Part shown: positions 10,127 to 20,556 of the stretch, in pieces
How positions within the stretch are numbered: position 1 is the first letter of the stretch
How the letters are laid out: the number at the start of each line of letters is the position of its first letter
DNA from: Pectobacterium colocasium
GTDB taxonomy: Bacteria; Pseudomonadota; Gammaproteobacteria; Enterobacterales; Enterobacteriaceae
Length of the DNA: 64,000 bases
Assembly (NCBI RefSeq): GCF_020181655.1
Contig: NZ_CP084032.1
Location: forward strand, 1,240,001-1,304,000
Direction: 5' to 3'
The notes under the pieces: generated by a model
Told to the model about the DNA's origin: nothing
What the model saw: the letters and a program-made list of their open reading frames with translations, nothing else
Databases searched by the model: none
Made by a program: the position numbers and the translations under genes

Positions 10127-11401
10127 ATGACAGATAAGCGCAAAGACGGTTCAGGAAAGTTACTGTACTGCTCTTTTTGCGGCAAGAGCCAGCATGAAGT
10201 GCGTAAGCTGATTGCCGGGCCGTCGGTGTATATCTGCGATGAATGTGTTGATTTGTGTAACGACATTATTCGCGAAGAAATTAAGGAAGTGGCGCCCCAC
10301 CGTGAGCGCAGCGCGTTGCCGACGCCACACGAAATTCGCCGCCACCTTGACGATTACGTCATTGGTCAAGAACAGGCGAAGAAGGTATTGGCCGTTGCGG
10401 TATATAACCACTATAAACGCTTGCGTAATGGTGACAGCAGCAATGGGATCGAACTGGGTAAAAGTAACATCCTGCTGATTGGTCCTACCGGGAGCGGTAA
10501 AACGCTGCTGGCTGAAACGCTGGCGCGCTTCCTGGATGTGCCATTTACCATGGCGGATGCCACCACGCTGACTGAAGCGGGGTACGTCGGTGAAGATGTG
10601 GAAAACATCATTCAGAAGCTGCTGCAGAAGTGTGATTACGATGTGCAGAAAGCACAGCGCGGCATTGTCTACATCGATGAGATCGACAAGATTTCTCGTA
10701 AATCAGACAACCCGTCGATCACCCGTGATGTTTCAGGCGAAGGTGTGCAGCAGGCGCTGCTGAAGCTTATCGAAGGGACGATTGCTGCGGTTCCGCCACA
10801 GGGCGGTCGTAAGCATCCGCAGCAGGAGTTCTTGCAGGTTGATACCTCCAAGATCCTCTTTATCTGCGGCGGTGCGTTCGCGGGTCTGGACAAGGTGATC
10901 GAGCAGCGTACCGATACTGGTCGCGGCATTGGCTTTAATGCAACGGTTAAAGGATCGGCTGACAAGGCGACAGAAGGTGAACTGTTAAGCAATGTTGAAC
11001 CGGGTGACTTGATTAAATTCGGTTTGATTCCTGAGTTCATCGGCCGTCTGCCAGTGGTTGCTACGCTGAGAGAGCTGAGTGAAGAGGCGCTGATTCAGAT
11101 TCTGCGTGAGCCGAAGAATGCGCTGACCAAACAGTATCAGGCGCTGTTCAATCTGGAAGGCGTTGAACTGGAGTTCCGCGATGAAGCGCTGACGGCGATT
11201 GCCAAGAAAGCGATGGCGCGTAAAACCGGTGCACGTGGCCTGCGTTCTATCGTTGAGGCTGCTTTGCTGGATACCATGTATGACCTGCCATCGCTGGATA
11301 GCGTGGATAAAGTCGTCATTGATGAATCTGTTATTGCGGGCCAGTCCGAGCCATTGCTGATCTATGGCAAACCTGAGACACAGCAGGCTTCCGGCGAATA
11401 A
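10127..11401 (+). CDS. clpX: ATP-dependent Clp protease unfoldase subunit ClpX
   Basis: ClpX (424 residues) begins with a Cys4 zinc domain (Cys15, Cys18, Cys37, Cys40) and continues as a AAA+ unfoldase. Walker A GPTGSGKT lies at about 120-127, Walker B is YIDEIDK, and the GIGF loop that docks on ClpP is present. It recognises tagged substrates (ssrA, RpoS and others), unfolds them and feeds ClpP. An AAAAGAGG ribosome-binding site precedes the ATG; a terminator follows the gene. Confidence 0.98.
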   Translation: MTDKRKDGSGKLLYCSFCGKSQHEVRKLIAGPSVYICDECVDLCNDIIREEIKEVAPHRERSALPTPHEIRRHLDDYVIGQEQAKKVLAVAVYNHYKRLRNGDSSNGIELGKSNILLIGPTGSGKTLLAETLARFLDVPFTMADATTLTEAGYVGEDVENIIQKLLQKCDYDVQKAQRGIVYIDEIDKISRKSDNPSITRDVSGEGVQQALLKLIEGTIAAVPPQGGRKHPQQEFLQVDTSKILFICGGAFAGLDKVIEQRTDTGRGIGFNATVKGSADKATEGELLSNVEPGDLIKFGLIPEFIGRLPVVATLRELSEEALIQILREPKNALTKQYQALFNLEGVELEFRDEALTAIAKKAMARKTGARGLRSIVEAALLDTMYDLPSLDSVDKVVIDESVIAGQSEPLLIYGKPETQQASGE

Positions 11402-11430
11402 TTAATCAATTTGGCTGTATCAAAAAATAA

Positions 11431-11461
11431 AAATGGGGGATTTATCCCCCATTTGTTTTTT
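11431..11461 (+). terminator. clpX intrinsic terminator
   Basis: A stem of AAATGGGGGA with TCCCCCATTT (11431-11454) is followed by a T-rich run, 29 bases after clpX. Confidence 0.88.
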
Positions 11462-11476
11462 ACACGCATGCTGGTC

Positions 11477-11505
11477 GTTGAATGTGAGACATTTATCCCC
11501 ATATA
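11477..11505 (+). promoter_or_regulatory. Sigma-32-like heat-shock promoter of lon
   Basis: GTTGAA (11477-11482) and CCCCATATA (11497-11505), 14 bases apart, closely resemble the known E. coli lon heat-shock promoter. They lie about 90 bases upstream of the lon ATG. Confidence 0.8.
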
Positions 11506-11592
11506 CTCAAATACCTATTTGATGAAACCCGTGAAAACCGCGTTTCATGAGATTCCCATAACCTGGCGGAAACGAAACTAAGAGAGAGCTCT

Positions 11593-13974
11593 ATGAACCC
11601 TGAGCGTTCCGAACGCATAGAAATCCCCGTATTGCCATTGCGCGATGTGGTGGTTTATCCGCACATGGTCATTCCGTTGTTTGTTGGTCGTGAGAAATCG
11701 ATTCGGTGCCTTGAAGCCGCAATGGATCATGATAAGAAGATCATGCTGGTGGCACAGAAAGAAGCCTCAACGGATGAGCCAAGTATTAACGATCTTTTCT
11801 CGGTAGGGACGGTAGCCTCAATTCTTCAAATGCTGAAACTGCCGGACGGCACGGTAAAAGTTCTGGTCGAAGGGTTACAGCGTGCACGTATTACGACGCT
11901 TTCTGACAGCGGTGAGCATTTCGCTGCGAAAGCCGAATATCTTGACTCTCCGGCGATCGATGAACGCGAGCAGGAAGTGCTCATGCGCACGGCAATCAAT
12001 CAGTTTGAGGGATATATCAAGCTGAACAAAAAGATTCCGCCGGAAGTGCTGACGTCTCTAAACAGTATTGATGATGCTGCGCGTTTAGCCGACACCATTG
12101 CTGCACACATGCCGCTGAAATTGGCTGATAAACAGTCCGTACTTGAAATGTTCGATATCACTGAGCGTTTGGAGTACCTGATGGCGATGATGGAATCCGA
12201 AATCGACCTGCTGCAGGTAGAAAAACGGATCCGTGGCCGCGTTAAGAAGCAAATGGAGAAAAGCCAGCGTGAGTACTATCTGAATGAGCAAATGAAAGCC
12301 ATTCAGAAAGAGCTGGGTGAGATGGACGACGCGCCTGATGAACACGAAGCGTTAAAGCGTAAGATTGATGCGGCAAAAATGCCGAAAGACGCGCGTGAGA
12401 AAGCCGAAGCGGAACTACAAAAGCTGAAGATGATGTCGCCGATGTCGGCAGAAGCGACGGTGGTGCGCAGCTATATCGACTGGATGGTACAGGTACCGTG
12501 GAATGCGCGCAGTAAAGTGAAGAAAGACTTACTGAAAGCTCAGGAAATGCTGGATACCGACCATTATGGTCTGGATCGTGTTAAAGAACGTATCCTCGAG
12601 TACCTCGCGGTACAGAGCCGTGTCAGTAAGATCAGAGGGCCGATTCTGTGTCTGGTAGGGCCTCCTGGCGTCGGCAAAACCTCACTGGGTCAATCCATCG
12701 CCAAAGCGACCGGACGTCAGTATGTACGTATGGCGCTGGGCGGCGTGCGTGACGAAGCGGAAATCCGTGGGCACCGCCGTACCTATATTGGTTCAATGCC
12801 GGGCAAACTGATCCAGAAAATGGCGAAAGTCGGTGTGAAAAACCCGCTGTTCCTGCTGGATGAGATCGACAAGATGTCTTCCGATATGCGTGGCGATCCG
12901 GCTTCTGCTCTGCTGGAAGTGCTCGATCCTGAGCAGAACGTGGCGTTTAACGATCACTATCTGGAAGTCGACTACGATCTGTCTGATGTGATGTTTGTGG
13001 CGACGTCTAACTCCATGAATATCCCGGCCCCGTTGCTTGACCGTATGGAAGTCATTCGTCTTTCCGGTTATACCGAAGATGAAAAACTGAACATCGCCAA
13101 ACAGCACCTGTTGCCGAAACAGATCGAACGTAATGCGCTGAAAAATGGTGAACTGTCGGTAGAAGACAGCGCGATTGTTGGCATTATCCGTTATTACACG
13201 CGTGAAGCGGGTGTGCGTAGTCTGGAGCGTGAAATCTCTAAACTGTGCCGTAAAGCAGTAAAAACGCTGTTGATGGATAAATCCACTAAGCATATTCAGG
13301 TTTCGGGCGATAACCTTAAGGATTTCCTCGGGGTACAGCGCTTTGACTATGGCCGTGCGGATGACGAAAATCGCGTAGGGCAGGTGACCGGTTTGGCCTG
13401 GACAGAAGTCGGTGGCGACCTGCTGACAATCGAAACCGCCTGTGTGCCGGGCAAGGGGAAACTGACCTATACCGGTTCGTTAGGTGAGGTGATGCAAGAG
13501 TCGATTCAGGCTGCGCTCACCGTGGTTCGCGCCCGTGCGGAAAAATTAGGCATTAATGCTGATTTTTACGAAAAGCGTGATATCCACGTTCACGTTCCTG
13601 AAGGTGCAACGCCGAAAGATGGGCCAAGTGCGGGTATCGCGATGTGTACCGCGCTGGTGTCTTGTTTGACTGGGAATCCGGTGCGTGCCGACGTGGCGAT
13701 GACGGGGGAGATTACCCTGCGTGGCTTGGTACTGCCGATTGGCGGTCTGAAAGAGAAACTGCTGGCCGCACACCGTGGTGGAATCAAGACGGTATTGATT
13801 CCCGATGACAACAAGCGCGATCTGGAGGATATCCCACAGAACGTGATTGCGGATCTGGAAATCCATCCGGTGAAACGTATCGAGGAAGTGTTGGCGTTAG
13901 CGTTGCAGAATTCGCCTTCTGGCATGCAAGTGGTCTCTGCTCCTAAAGCAAAGCCCAAAGCCAAGGCAAAATAG
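11593..13974 (+). CDS. lon: ATP-dependent protease Lon
   Basis: Lon (793 residues; E. coli 784) has the LonN substrate-binding domain (about 1-200), a coiled-coil linker, a AAA+ module with Walker [10 protein letters not shown] and Walker B FLLDEIDK, and a C-terminal protease domain. The catalytic Ser lies in [11 protein letters not shown] and the Lys in [14 protein letters not shown]. It degrades misfolded and regulatory proteins in the cytoplasm. The C-terminus ends with a short alternating Lys/Ala/Pro tail ([10 protein letters not shown]), a little longer than in E. coli. Confidence 0.98.
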   Translation: MNPERSERIEIPVLPLRDVVVYPHMVIPLFVGREKSIRCLEAAMDHDKKIMLVAQKEASTDEPSINDLFSVGTVASILQMLKLPDGTVKVLVEGLQRARITTLSDSGEHFAAKAEYLDSPAIDEREQEVLMRTAINQFEGYIKLNKKIPPEVLTSLNSIDDAARLADTIAAHMPLKLADKQSVLEMFDITERLEYLMAMMESEIDLLQVEKRIRGRVKKQMEKSQREYYLNEQMKAIQKELGEMDDAPDEHEALKRKIDAAKMPKDAREKAEAELQKLKMMSPMSAEATVVRSYIDWMVQVPWNARSKVKKDLLKAQEMLDTDHYGLDRVKERILEYLAVQSRVSKIRGPILCLVGPPGVGKTSLGQSIAKATGRQYVRMALGGVRDEAEIRGHRRTYIGSMPGKLIQKMAKVGVKNPLFLLDEIDKMSSDMRGDPASALLEVLDPEQNVAFNDHYLEVDYDLSDVMFVATSNSMNIPAPLLDRMEVIRLSGYTEDEKLNIAKQHLLPKQIERNALKNGELSVEDSAIVGIIRYYTREAGVRSLEREISKLCRKAVKTLLMDKSTKHIQVSGDNLKDFLGVQRFDYGRADDENRVGQVTGLAWTEVGGDLLTIETACVPGKGKLTYTGSLGEVMQESIQAALTVVRARAEKLGINADFYEKRDIHVHVPEGATPKDGPSAGIAMCTALVSCLTGNPVRADVAMTGEITLRGLVLPIGGLKEKLLAAHRGGIKTVLIPDDNKRDLEDIPQNVIADLEIHPVKRIEEVLALALQNSPSGMQVVSAPKAKPKAKAK

Positions 13975-14007
13975 TGACCTGTCGCAAAAACCCTTGAGAA
14001 AATCAGG

Positions 14008-14043
14008 GCTGGTGGGTGAAATCGTGCTTGCCAGCTTTTTTTT
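14008..14043 (+). terminator. Possible lon terminator
   Basis: A short GCTGG/CCAGC stem with a long loop is followed by eight T residues about 60 bases after the lon stop. The stem is weak, so confidence is moderate. Confidence 0.5.
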
Positions 14044-14171
14044 GTACCGCTAAGTTAGAGCACTGTTAGTTTTAGCCGTAACTGGCTAAGCATGACAGTA
14101 TTGATAATAAGTTACGTGTCGCGTCTTGGGACATTGAAGCGCGATAAGAGAATTCCAGAGGGGATGACAGA

Positions 14172-14444
14172 GTGAACAAGTCACAATTGATCGACAAAAT
14201 TGCCGCAGATGCTGATATTTCCAAAGCGGCAGCAGGGCGTGTGTTAGATGCAATTATTGGTTCCGTTACCGAATCCCTGAAAGAAGGGGATGATGTTGCT
14301 TTGGTTGGTTTTGGTACTTTCTCAGTGCGTGAACGTGCTGCTCGTACCGGCCGTAACCCGCAAACGGGTAAAGAAATCAGTATCCCTGCAGCGAAAGTAC
14401 CAGGATTCCGTGCTGGTAAGACGCTGAAAGACGCCGTTAACTGA
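14172..14444 (+). CDS. hupB: DNA-binding protein HU-beta
   Basis: The 90-residue protein matches HU-beta along its length: N-terminal helices, then the DNA-intercalating beta arms ([13 protein letters not shown], including the tip proline). HU is an abundant nucleoid protein that bends and compacts DNA as an alpha/beta heterodimer. The start codon is GTG, preceded by an AGAGGGGAT-type ribosome-binding site, as in E. coli. It lies between lon and ppiD, the conserved order. Confidence 0.97.
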   Translation: MNKSQLIDKIAADADISKAAAGRVLDAIIGSVTESLKEGDDVALVGFGTFSVRERAARTGRNPQTGKEISIPAAKVPGFRAGKTLKDAVN

Positions 14445-14713
14445 TTATTACGTCACAGGTTTGGCTGATAACCACTTTGGGTGCCAAACAATACCTGACG
14501 CAATGATATTGGTAGGGTAAGATACGAGGCGCATCATTTCATGATGTGCCTTTTATTTATATAGGATTTTACATACCCGACACATGGCAGAACGTGGCGG
14601 GCAATAAGTTTAAGTGCGCCCTAGCCTTGTATGGGCTATAGCAATCGCAAGGATGCATGGCTTCGGCCAGCGCAGGGAGTTTTATCCATTCTACAGCGGA
14701 GTGTTGTCACATT

Positions 14714-16594
14714 ATGATGGACAATTTACGTACGGCCGCAAATAACGTCGTGCTCAAAATTATTCTTGCTTTGATCATCGCATCATTCGTTCTAACTGGC
14801 GTTGGTGATTATCTTATTGGTGGTTCAGGAGATTACGCGGCAAAGGTGAACGGGCAGGAAATTACCCGCGCACAGCTTGAGCAGGCGGTACAGAACGAAC
14901 GCAGTCGTCAGCAGGAAGCCTTGGGTGAGAATTTCTCTCTTCTGGCGAGCAATGACGGTTACATGCAGCAATTGCGTAGGCAGGCACTCTCCCAACTCAT
15001 TGATGAAACCTTGTTGGATCAGTATGCCAACAAGTTGGGGCTGAACATCAGTGATGAGCAAATCAAACAGGCAATCTTTGACGTTCCCGCGTTTCAGACA
15101 AACAACCGTTTTGATAATGAAAAGTATCTGGATCAAGTTCGTCGTCTTGGTGTAACACCGGATATGTATGCTCAGATGCTGCGTAAGCAACTGACATCAC
15201 AGCAGCTGATCCGCGGTTTTGGCAATACATCATTCCTGCTGCCGCAGGAGATCGATAATCTGGTGAAACTGGCTGCACAAGATCGCGTTGTCCGTTTGGC
15301 AACCATTGATATTGCTGCGAAGGCGAAAGCCCAGATGGTTGCTGACGATGAAGTTCAGAGCTATTACGATCAGAACAAAGGCAATTTCATCGCGCCGGAA
15401 GAATTCAAAGTCAGCTATATCGGGCTGGATGCGGCAAGCATCATGGATAGCGTGAAAGTAGACGATGCGGCCATCAACGATTTCTACGAACAGAATAAGA
15501 ACGACTACTCCCAACCTGAGCGCAAAAAATTCAGCGTCATTCAGGTGAAGAATGAGGCCGATGCAACGTCTGTTCTGGATGCGTTGAAGCAAGGTGGTGA
15601 TTTCGCTACGCTGGCGAAAGAAAAATCAACGGACATCATCTCGCGCCGCAATGGTGGCGATCTGGGATGGATGGACGAAAACAGCATGATTGATGAGCTG
15701 AAGCAGGCAAAACTGACGGAGAAAGGTCAGGTTTCCGGAGCCATTAAATCCTCTGTTGGCTATCTGATTGTGCGTCTGGATGATATTCAGCCGCAGCAGA
15801 TCAAACCGCTGAGCGAAGTGCGTGCTGAAATCGCTGAGAAAGTGAAGCATGAGAAAGCGCAGGATGGCTATTATGCGTTGCAACAAAAAGTCAGCGAAGC
15901 GGCCAGCAATGACAACGAATCTCTGGCTTCAGCAGAAGAAGCGGCTGGTGTGAAAGCCACACAGACCGACTGGTTTACGCGTGAGAAGGTTCCTGCCGCT
16001 CTGAACTTCCAACCGGTAACGCAGGCTATCTTTAGCGGTGCGCTGCTGGGAGAAAACGGTGCAGCGGGCAATAACTCCGATGTGATTAACGTTGACGGTG
16101 ACCGTGCTTTCGTTTTGCGCATCACTGAGCACAAGCCTGAAAGCACTCGTCCTCTTGATCAGGTTCGTCCCGAGATCGTAGAGACATTAAAACGTCAGAA
16201 GGCTGAACAGCAGGCTCGTATCGACGCTGAAAAAATTCTGGCTGAGTTGAAGCAAGGTAAAGACGACGCGCTGAAAGCAGCAGTGTTGAGCTTTAGCGAA
16301 GCAAAAACGATGTCTTCGGTCTCTCAGGGTGATGCAACGGCTGAAGCGATTTTTGCTATGCCACATCCAGAGAAGGATAAGCCGTCTTATGCGATTACTC
16401 AGGATCAAGCTGGTAACGTCGTACTGGTCGCGCTGGATAGCGTGACGCCACATCAGCTAAATGATGAGCAGAAAACACAGTTTGCCAGCCAGGTTCAGCA
16501 AGGTTCACTGGGGGCGCTGTTTGATTCTCTGCTGTCCAGCTTGCGTAGTGAAGCGAAAATCAAGATGGGCAATGCGGCGCAGGAACAACAATAA
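14714..16594 (+). CDS. ppiD: Periplasmic folding chaperone PpiD
   Basis: PpiD (626 residues; E. coli 623) is anchored by one N-terminal membrane helix (about 14-35) and has a SurA-like chaperone region plus a degenerate parvulin domain (about 265-357, DFATLAKEKSTD...GGDLGWM). It acts next to the Sec translocon on emerging envelope proteins. MMDNLRTAANN was taken as the start, because a 19-codon upstream extension has no family match. Confidence 0.95.
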   Translation: MMDNLRTAANNVVLKIILALIIASFVLTGVGDYLIGGSGDYAAKVNGQEITRAQLEQAVQNERSRQQEALGENFSLLASNDGYMQQLRRQALSQLIDETLLDQYANKLGLNISDEQIKQAIFDVPAFQTNNRFDNEKYLDQVRRLGVTPDMYAQMLRKQLTSQQLIRGFGNTSFLLPQEIDNLVKLAAQDRVVRLATIDIAAKAKAQMVADDEVQSYYDQNKGNFIAPEEFKVSYIGLDAASIMDSVKVDDAAINDFYEQNKNDYSQPERKKFSVIQVKNEADATSVLDALKQGGDFATLAKEKSTDIISRRNGGDLGWMDENSMIDELKQAKLTEKGQVSGAIKSSVGYLIVRLDDIQPQQIKPLSEVRAEIAEKVKHEKAQDGYYALQQKVSEAASNDNESLASAEEAAGVKATQTDWFTREKVPAALNFQPVTQAIFSGALLGENGAAGNNSDVINVDGDRAFVLRITEHKPESTRPLDQVRPEIVETLKRQKAEQQARIDAEKILAELKQGKDDALKAAVLSFSEAKTMSSVSQGDATAEAIFAMPHPEKDKPSYAITQDQAGNVVLVALDSVTPHQLNDEQKTQFASQVQQGSLGALFDSLLSSLRSEAKIKMGNAAQEQQ

Positions 16595-16628
16595 GCCCCG
16601 CAAAAATTTGCAAACTGTTGCAACAACT

Positions 16629-16653
16629 AAAGGCCGCTTTCGCGGCCTTTTCC
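16629..16653 (+). terminator. ppiD intrinsic terminator
   Basis: A 9-bp stem AAAGGCCGC/GCGGCCTTT with a TTTC loop and a T run lies 34 bases after ppiD. Confidence 0.88.
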
Positions 16654-16732
16654 ACATTTAAATTCTGCTGTTTGCGGTGTTGATTGCTCTACGGCAAGGT
16701 AGTCGTGCTGTCACACACATGGAGGAAACAGC

Positions 16733-17098
16733 ATGAAAAAATCAGGAATAAAAGTACTGTGCTTAATCATTGGAATGAGTTTATCTGGGTTGCCATTACT
16801 GGTTCAGGCGGCACCTAAAGCCGCCGACAGCACGTCGACGGCAGTAAAGTCTGCGCCAGCGGATCAGAAAGTGGAAAAAGCGACGCTTCCTGATGCCGAC
16901 GAGGATAAGGTAAGTATTAATGCAGCGAGTGCTGCCGAGTTGGCAGACATCATGAACGGTGTCGGTCTGAAAAAGGCGGAAGCGATAGTTAACTACCGCG
17001 AGCAAAATGGCCCTTTTACTCAAGTAGATCAGCTAACGGAGGTGCCGGGAATTGGGGCGGCGTTGGTTGAGCGCAATCTCTCTCGTTTAAAACTGTGA
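16733..17098 (+). CDS. ybaV: ComEA-like helix-hairpin-helix protein YbaV
   Basis: The 121-residue protein has a Sec signal peptide (about 1-26, VQA before the cut), a low-complexity linker, and a C-terminal pair of helix-hairpin-helix motifs (SINAASAAELADIMNGVG and LTEVPGIGAALVERNL) of the ComEA type. ComEA proteins bind double-stranded DNA at the cell surface during uptake; in enterobacteria the role of YbaV is not firmly known. A GGAGG ribosome-binding site precedes the ATG. Confidence 0.88.
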   Translation: MKKSGIKVLCLIIGMSLSGLPLLVQAAPKAADSTSTAVKSAPADQKVEKATLPDADEDKVSINAASAAELADIMNGVGLKKAEAIVNYREQNGPFTQVDQLTEVPGIGAALVERNLSRLKL

Positions 17099-17236
17099 TT
17101 TTTTAAGCCCGTGATGTCTTTAAAACTGTGATATCAGTCGCAGCTCAGTCGAGCACTTTCTCTGAGCTGCGAACCTCTGCTAGGCTAATTGTCAGGTCAT
17201 ACCAGTTGTCGGTTTTGTCACAGGAGTATTCCCGCT

Positions 17237-17635
17237 ATGCAGACGTTAATTACCGTTCGTGGCTATCACATTGATGTTTATCAGCACGTTAATAACGCGC
17301 GTTATCTGGAGTTTCTGGAAGAAGCGCGTTGGCAATGGCTGGAAACCCAGCCCGCTTTTGGCTGGATGCATCGCAACAAAATCGCTTTCGTTGTGGTGAA
17401 TATCAATATCAACTACCGCAAGCCTGCCGTGCTCGGTGATGTACTGCGCATTGATAGCGAATTACTACAGATAAATACAAAAAGCGGCGTGATCAGTCAG
17501 AAGATAACCCGGGTAGCGGATGAAAGCGACGTGACTGATGCCACGCTGACGTTTGTCTGCATCGATTTATTGACGCAAAAAGCGCTGCCGCTGGAGGGAG
17601 AACTGCTGGAACACCTAAACGGAATTCGCCGTTAA
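17237..17635 (+). CDS. fadM: Long-chain acyl-CoA thioesterase FadM (YbaW)
   Basis: The 132-residue protein is a 4-hydroxybenzoyl-CoA thioesterase-type hotdog enzyme with the motif YHIDVYQHVNNARYLEFLEE, whose Asp is the expected catalytic residue. FadM hydrolyses long-chain acyl-CoAs, notably a dienoyl-CoA by-product of oleate oxidation. The ATG at 17237 follows CAGGAG at a good distance; the 16-codon upstream extension was rejected. Convergent with queC across a shared terminator. Confidence 0.93.
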   Translation: MQTLITVRGYHIDVYQHVNNARYLEFLEEARWQWLETQPAFGWMHRNKIAFVVVNININYRKPAVLGDVLRIDSELLQINTKSGVISQKITRVADESDVTDATLTFVCIDLLTQKALPLEGELLEHLNGIRR

Positions 17636-17639
17636 CATA

Positions 17640-17680
17640 AAGCCGCAGGCTATTGCTGTTTGGCGTGGCCTACGGTTTTT
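17640..17680. terminator. Bidirectional terminator between fadM and queC
   Basis: An 8-bp stem with one mismatch (CCGCAGGC with GCCTACGG) is flanked by A residues on the left and a T run on the right, so it could serve both convergent genes. Confidence 0.6.
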
Positions 17681-17708
17681 ACGTCGCATGATGTTGTGTT
17701 GTGGCGTA

Positions 17709-18404
17709 TCAGCGTAATCCTGTTTTCTGCTTCAGTGATGCCATGACAGCCGCGGAGTCGTTTTGATATTGAGCAAGCCCGTTTGCGCGTAAATGGCAGG
17801 CGGCACATTGGCCACATCCATCACCCTTAATGCCGTTATAGCAAGTTAACGTGTGATAGCGCACCGTATCGAGTTGCTGGTAGTAATCCGCCAGCGCCCA
17901 GGTTTCTGCTTTATTGAGCCACATCAGCGGGGTTTCAAAGCGAATGTCGCGGGCAATGCCTAATACAATAGCCTGATTTAGCGCCTTCACGAATTCGTCG
18001 CGACAATCAGGGTAGCCGGAAAAGTCGGTCTCACACACGCCGGTAATGACAGTCTCGGCACCAACCTGATAGGCGTAGATTGAGGCGAGCGTCAGGAAAA
18101 GAATATTTCTTCCTGGAACGAAGGTATTGGGGATGCCTTGCGCATTGGCGTCGTAATCAGGAACCGGGATACTGTCGCGCGTCAGGCTGCTGGTGGCGAG
18201 CTCATTCAGTAAGCCTACGTCCAGAACCTTATGCGCCGTTGCACCCAGCTTCAGGCTGAGTTCTTGGGCGATATCAATTTCCGCACGGTGACGCTGTCCA
18301 TAATCGAAGGTGATGCAGTGGACGTCATCATAATGTTGCAGGGCCTGAATCAGGCAGGTTGTGGAATCTTGTCCACCGCTAAAAACGACCACAGCACGCT
18401 TCAT
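17709..18404 (-). CDS. queC: 7-cyano-7-deazaguanine synthase QueC
   Basis: The 231-residue protein has the N-terminal PP-loop SGGQDSTT and a C-terminal zinc site with four Cys ([19 protein letters not shown]). QueC is an ATP-dependent ligase that turns 7-carboxy-7-deazaguanine into preQ0 in queuosine biosynthesis. No preQ1-type riboswitch was evident upstream. Confidence 0.97.
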   Translation of the reverse strand: MKRAVVVFSGGQDSTTCLIQALQHYDDVHCITFDYGQRHRAEIDIAQELSLKLGATAHKVLDVGLLNELATSSLTRDSIPVPDYDANAQGIPNTFVPGRNILFLTLASIYAYQVGAETVITGVCETDFSGYPDCRDEFVKALNQAIVLGIARDIRFETPLMWLNKAETWALADYYQQLDTVRYHTLTCYNGIKGDGCGQCAACHLRANGLAQYQNDSAAVMASLKQKTGLR

Positions 18405-18580
18405 TCTTCATTCACCTTAACGCGACGCTAACCGCAGTACGTCTGTCATGCAGTGCGGTGTAACGTCGCCATGTTATCTGGAAAGCAATTCTGTTTAGAA
18501 AGCAATGTTATCTGAAAAAACATGTTACCTGAAAAATGGCTCGTATTCAGCGCCGCGGCTGCATGCTGAATATGTCAGCC

Positions 18581-19657
18581 TTACGCCAGGCTGGGTTCAG
18601 ATATGAGAGGGGATATCTCTGGGCTGTTCAGCGCATTGAGGTAAGGGAGAATGTCGCCGATGTTTTTTTCTACCCAACTGCTGTTGTAATAGGTATCCAG
18701 ATAGCGTTCACCGCTGTCGCAGAGTAGGGTCACAATCGCCCCTTTTTGACCGCGGCTCATCATTTCTTTGGCCAGTTGCAGCATCCCCCAGACGTTGGTG
18801 CCGGTAGAGGCGCCTGCCTTGCGACCTAATACGCTTTCCAGCCAGTAAAGTGTGGCGATGCTGGCGGCATCCGGCACTTTGATCATGCTATCAATGACGT
18901 CAGGAATAAAAGAAGGCTCGGCACGCGGACGGCCAATACCCTCTATCCGGCTACCGCACGGACCCGTGATGGAACGATCCCGCTGCTGGTAGCAGTCGTA
19001 AAAAACAGAATTTTCAGGATCGACGACGACCAGTTGCGTATCCAGACCCTGATAGCGAATGTAGCGCCCGAGCGTGGCTGAGGTGCCGCCAGTGCCTGCG
19101 CTCATCACGATATAGTCTGGAACAGGATACGGTTCACGTGCCATTTGGCGGTAAATGCTGTCAGCAATATTGTTGTTGCCGCGCCAGTCGGTGGCACGTT
19201 CTGCGTAAGTGAACTGATCCATATAATGGCCGTTCATCTCTTGTGCGAGCTGTTCAGATGCCGCATAGATTTGTCCTGCCTGTTCGACAAAATGGCAGCG
19301 TCCACCATAGAACGCGATTTGCTCAACTTTTCTTTTTGCAGTGCAGGAGGGCATGACGGCGATAAACGGCAGGCCAAGCAAGCGGGCAAAATACGCCTCT
19401 GACACGGCGGTACTGCCGGATGATGCTTCGATAATCGGCGTGCCTTCTTTAATCCAACCGTTGCACAGCCCATAGAGAAACAAAGAACGCGCCAGACGAT
19501 GCTTCAGGCTGCCGCTGGGATGTGTGCTTTCATCTTTGAGGTAAAAATAGATACCGGGGTAATCCGGCAGGGTCAAACGGATAAGATGCGTATCAGCCGA
19601 ACGCTGAAAATCTGCTTCGATAGCGCTGATGGCATTTTTAACCCAGGCATTGGTCAT
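18581..19657 (-). CDS. PLP-dependent cysteine desulfhydrase, Cds1-like
   Basis: This 358-residue enzyme is of the cysteine synthase/threonine synthase fold II type. The PLP lysine is Lys52 in [11 protein letters not shown], the substrate loop is [12 protein letters not shown] and the phosphate-binding loop is [12 protein letters not shown]. The motif around Lys52 and overall length resemble Cds1-type L-cysteine desulfhydrases, which release H2S, pyruvate and ammonia from cysteine, more than CysK/CysM. A DecR-type regulator is encoded divergently, which supports a role in cysteine detoxification. The exact substrate is inferred. Confidence 0.8.
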   Translation of the reverse strand: MTNAWVKNAISAIEADFQRSADTHLIRLTLPDYPGIYFYLKDESTHPSGSLKHRLARSLFLYGLCNGWIKEGTPIIEASSGSTAVSEAYFARLLGLPFIAVMPSCTAKRKVEQIAFYGGRCHFVEQAGQIYAASEQLAQEMNGHYMDQFTYAERATDWRGNNNIADSIYRQMAREPYPVPDYIVMSAGTGGTSATLGRYIRYQGLDTQLVVVDPENSVFYDCYQQRDRSITGPCGSRIEGIGRPRAEPSFIPDVIDSMIKVPDAASIATLYWLESVLGRKAGASTGTNVWGMLQLAKEMMSRGQKGAIVTLLCDSGERYLDTYYNSSWVEKNIGDILPYLNALNSPEISPLISEPSLA

Positions 19658-19730
19658 GATGAAAACTCGGTTAGACAGTGATGTGAATAGAGTAACGAGT
19701 TTTTAGGATAAAAAAATTACCTTTTTATCT

Positions 19731-19936
19731 CTTAATGGGGTTTTTGGGGGAATACTTTACTCCTTAATGGTTTTTTTTGGGGGTGATTTTACTATATAAG
19801 GCGTGGGTAAATTGCTACCTCCAACATCATGGCGACAGCAGGGCCTGTGCAACGAAGTCCATCGCATGCTGATGGTGCCAATAATGCTATTAGCGTGGCT
19901 TTAAACGGCAAGAACATTGCTTTTCTCTCTTAATGG
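19731..19936. promoter_or_regulatory. Repeated CTTAATGG motifs in the decR/desulfhydrase control region
   Basis: The octamer CTTAATGG occurs at 19731-19738, 19763-19770 and 19929-19936. The first two are followed by very similar T/G-rich tracts and are 32 bases apart, about three helical turns, which suits an Lrp-family octamer. They lie in the 359-base space between the divergent PLP enzyme and decR. Operator function is inferred. Confidence 0.5.
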
Positions 19937-19987
19937 CGGAAAGTAGAGAAAGTTTTCTATCGCGCAGCGCTATAGTGGTAAAGCTAT

Positions 19988-20017
19988 ATCAGGTAAAAAC
20001 TAATCAGGTAAAAACTA
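19988..20017 (+). repeat. 15-bp tandem duplication over the decR ribosome-binding site
   Basis: ATCAGGTAAAAACTA occurs twice in tandem (19988-20002 and 20003-20017), so the AGG Shine-Dalgarno element is duplicated and the second copy ends at the A of the decR ATG. Confidence 0.9.
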
Positions 20018-20478
20018 TGTTGGATAAAATTGATCGCACTCTGCTGAATATGTTGCAACAGGATTGCACGCTTTCGCTACAGACGCTGGCCGATGCGGTT
20101 AATCTGACATCCACGCCGTGCTGGAAACGCCTGAAGCGTCTGGAAGAAGAAGGGATTATCCGAGCTCGGGTGGCGCTGCTGGATAATGAGCGTCTGGGAC
20201 TAGGGCTGACGGCGTTCGTCTTATTGAAGACGCAGCAGCACAACCGCGACTGGTATCAGACCTTCACTCGTGTTGTGTCCGATATGCCTGAAGTGTTGGC
20301 TTTTTATCGCATGGCTGGCGAATACGATTACCTGATGCAGGTTCAGGTTGCTGATATGAAAAGCTATGATGATTTCTATAAGCGGCTGGTGAATGGTATT
20401 CCCGGTTTGGTCGATGTAACATCTAGCTTTGCTATGGAACGAATCAAACACACCACGGCTCTGCCTTTATCCCTGTGA
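20017..20478 (+). CDS. decR: Lrp/AsnC-family cysteine-responsive regulator DecR
   Basis: The 153-residue protein has an N-terminal winged helix-turn-helix ([24 protein letters not shown]) and a C-terminal RAM/AsnC effector domain (about 65-150). It matches DecR (YbaO), which activates cysteine catabolism in E. coli, where it lies next to cyuPA. Here the divergent neighbour is instead a Cds1-like desulfhydrase. MLDKIDRTL was taken as the start; an in-frame extension of 28 codons covers the tandem repeat and lacks family similarity. Confidence 0.9.
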   Translation: MLDKIDRTLLNMLQQDCTLSLQTLADAVNLTSTPCWKRLKRLEEEGIIRARVALLDNERLGLGLTAFVLLKTQQHNRDWYQTFTRVVSDMPEVLAFYRMAGEYDYLMQVQVADMKSYDDFYKRLVNGIPGLVDVTSSFAMERIKHTTALPLSL

Positions 20479-20556
20479 TTCATCATCCATCCGTCTTTTG
20501 TATAATCACTTTTCTGAGTCTGTCATGACCCGTCTGGCTATTGGAATGAAAACCGC

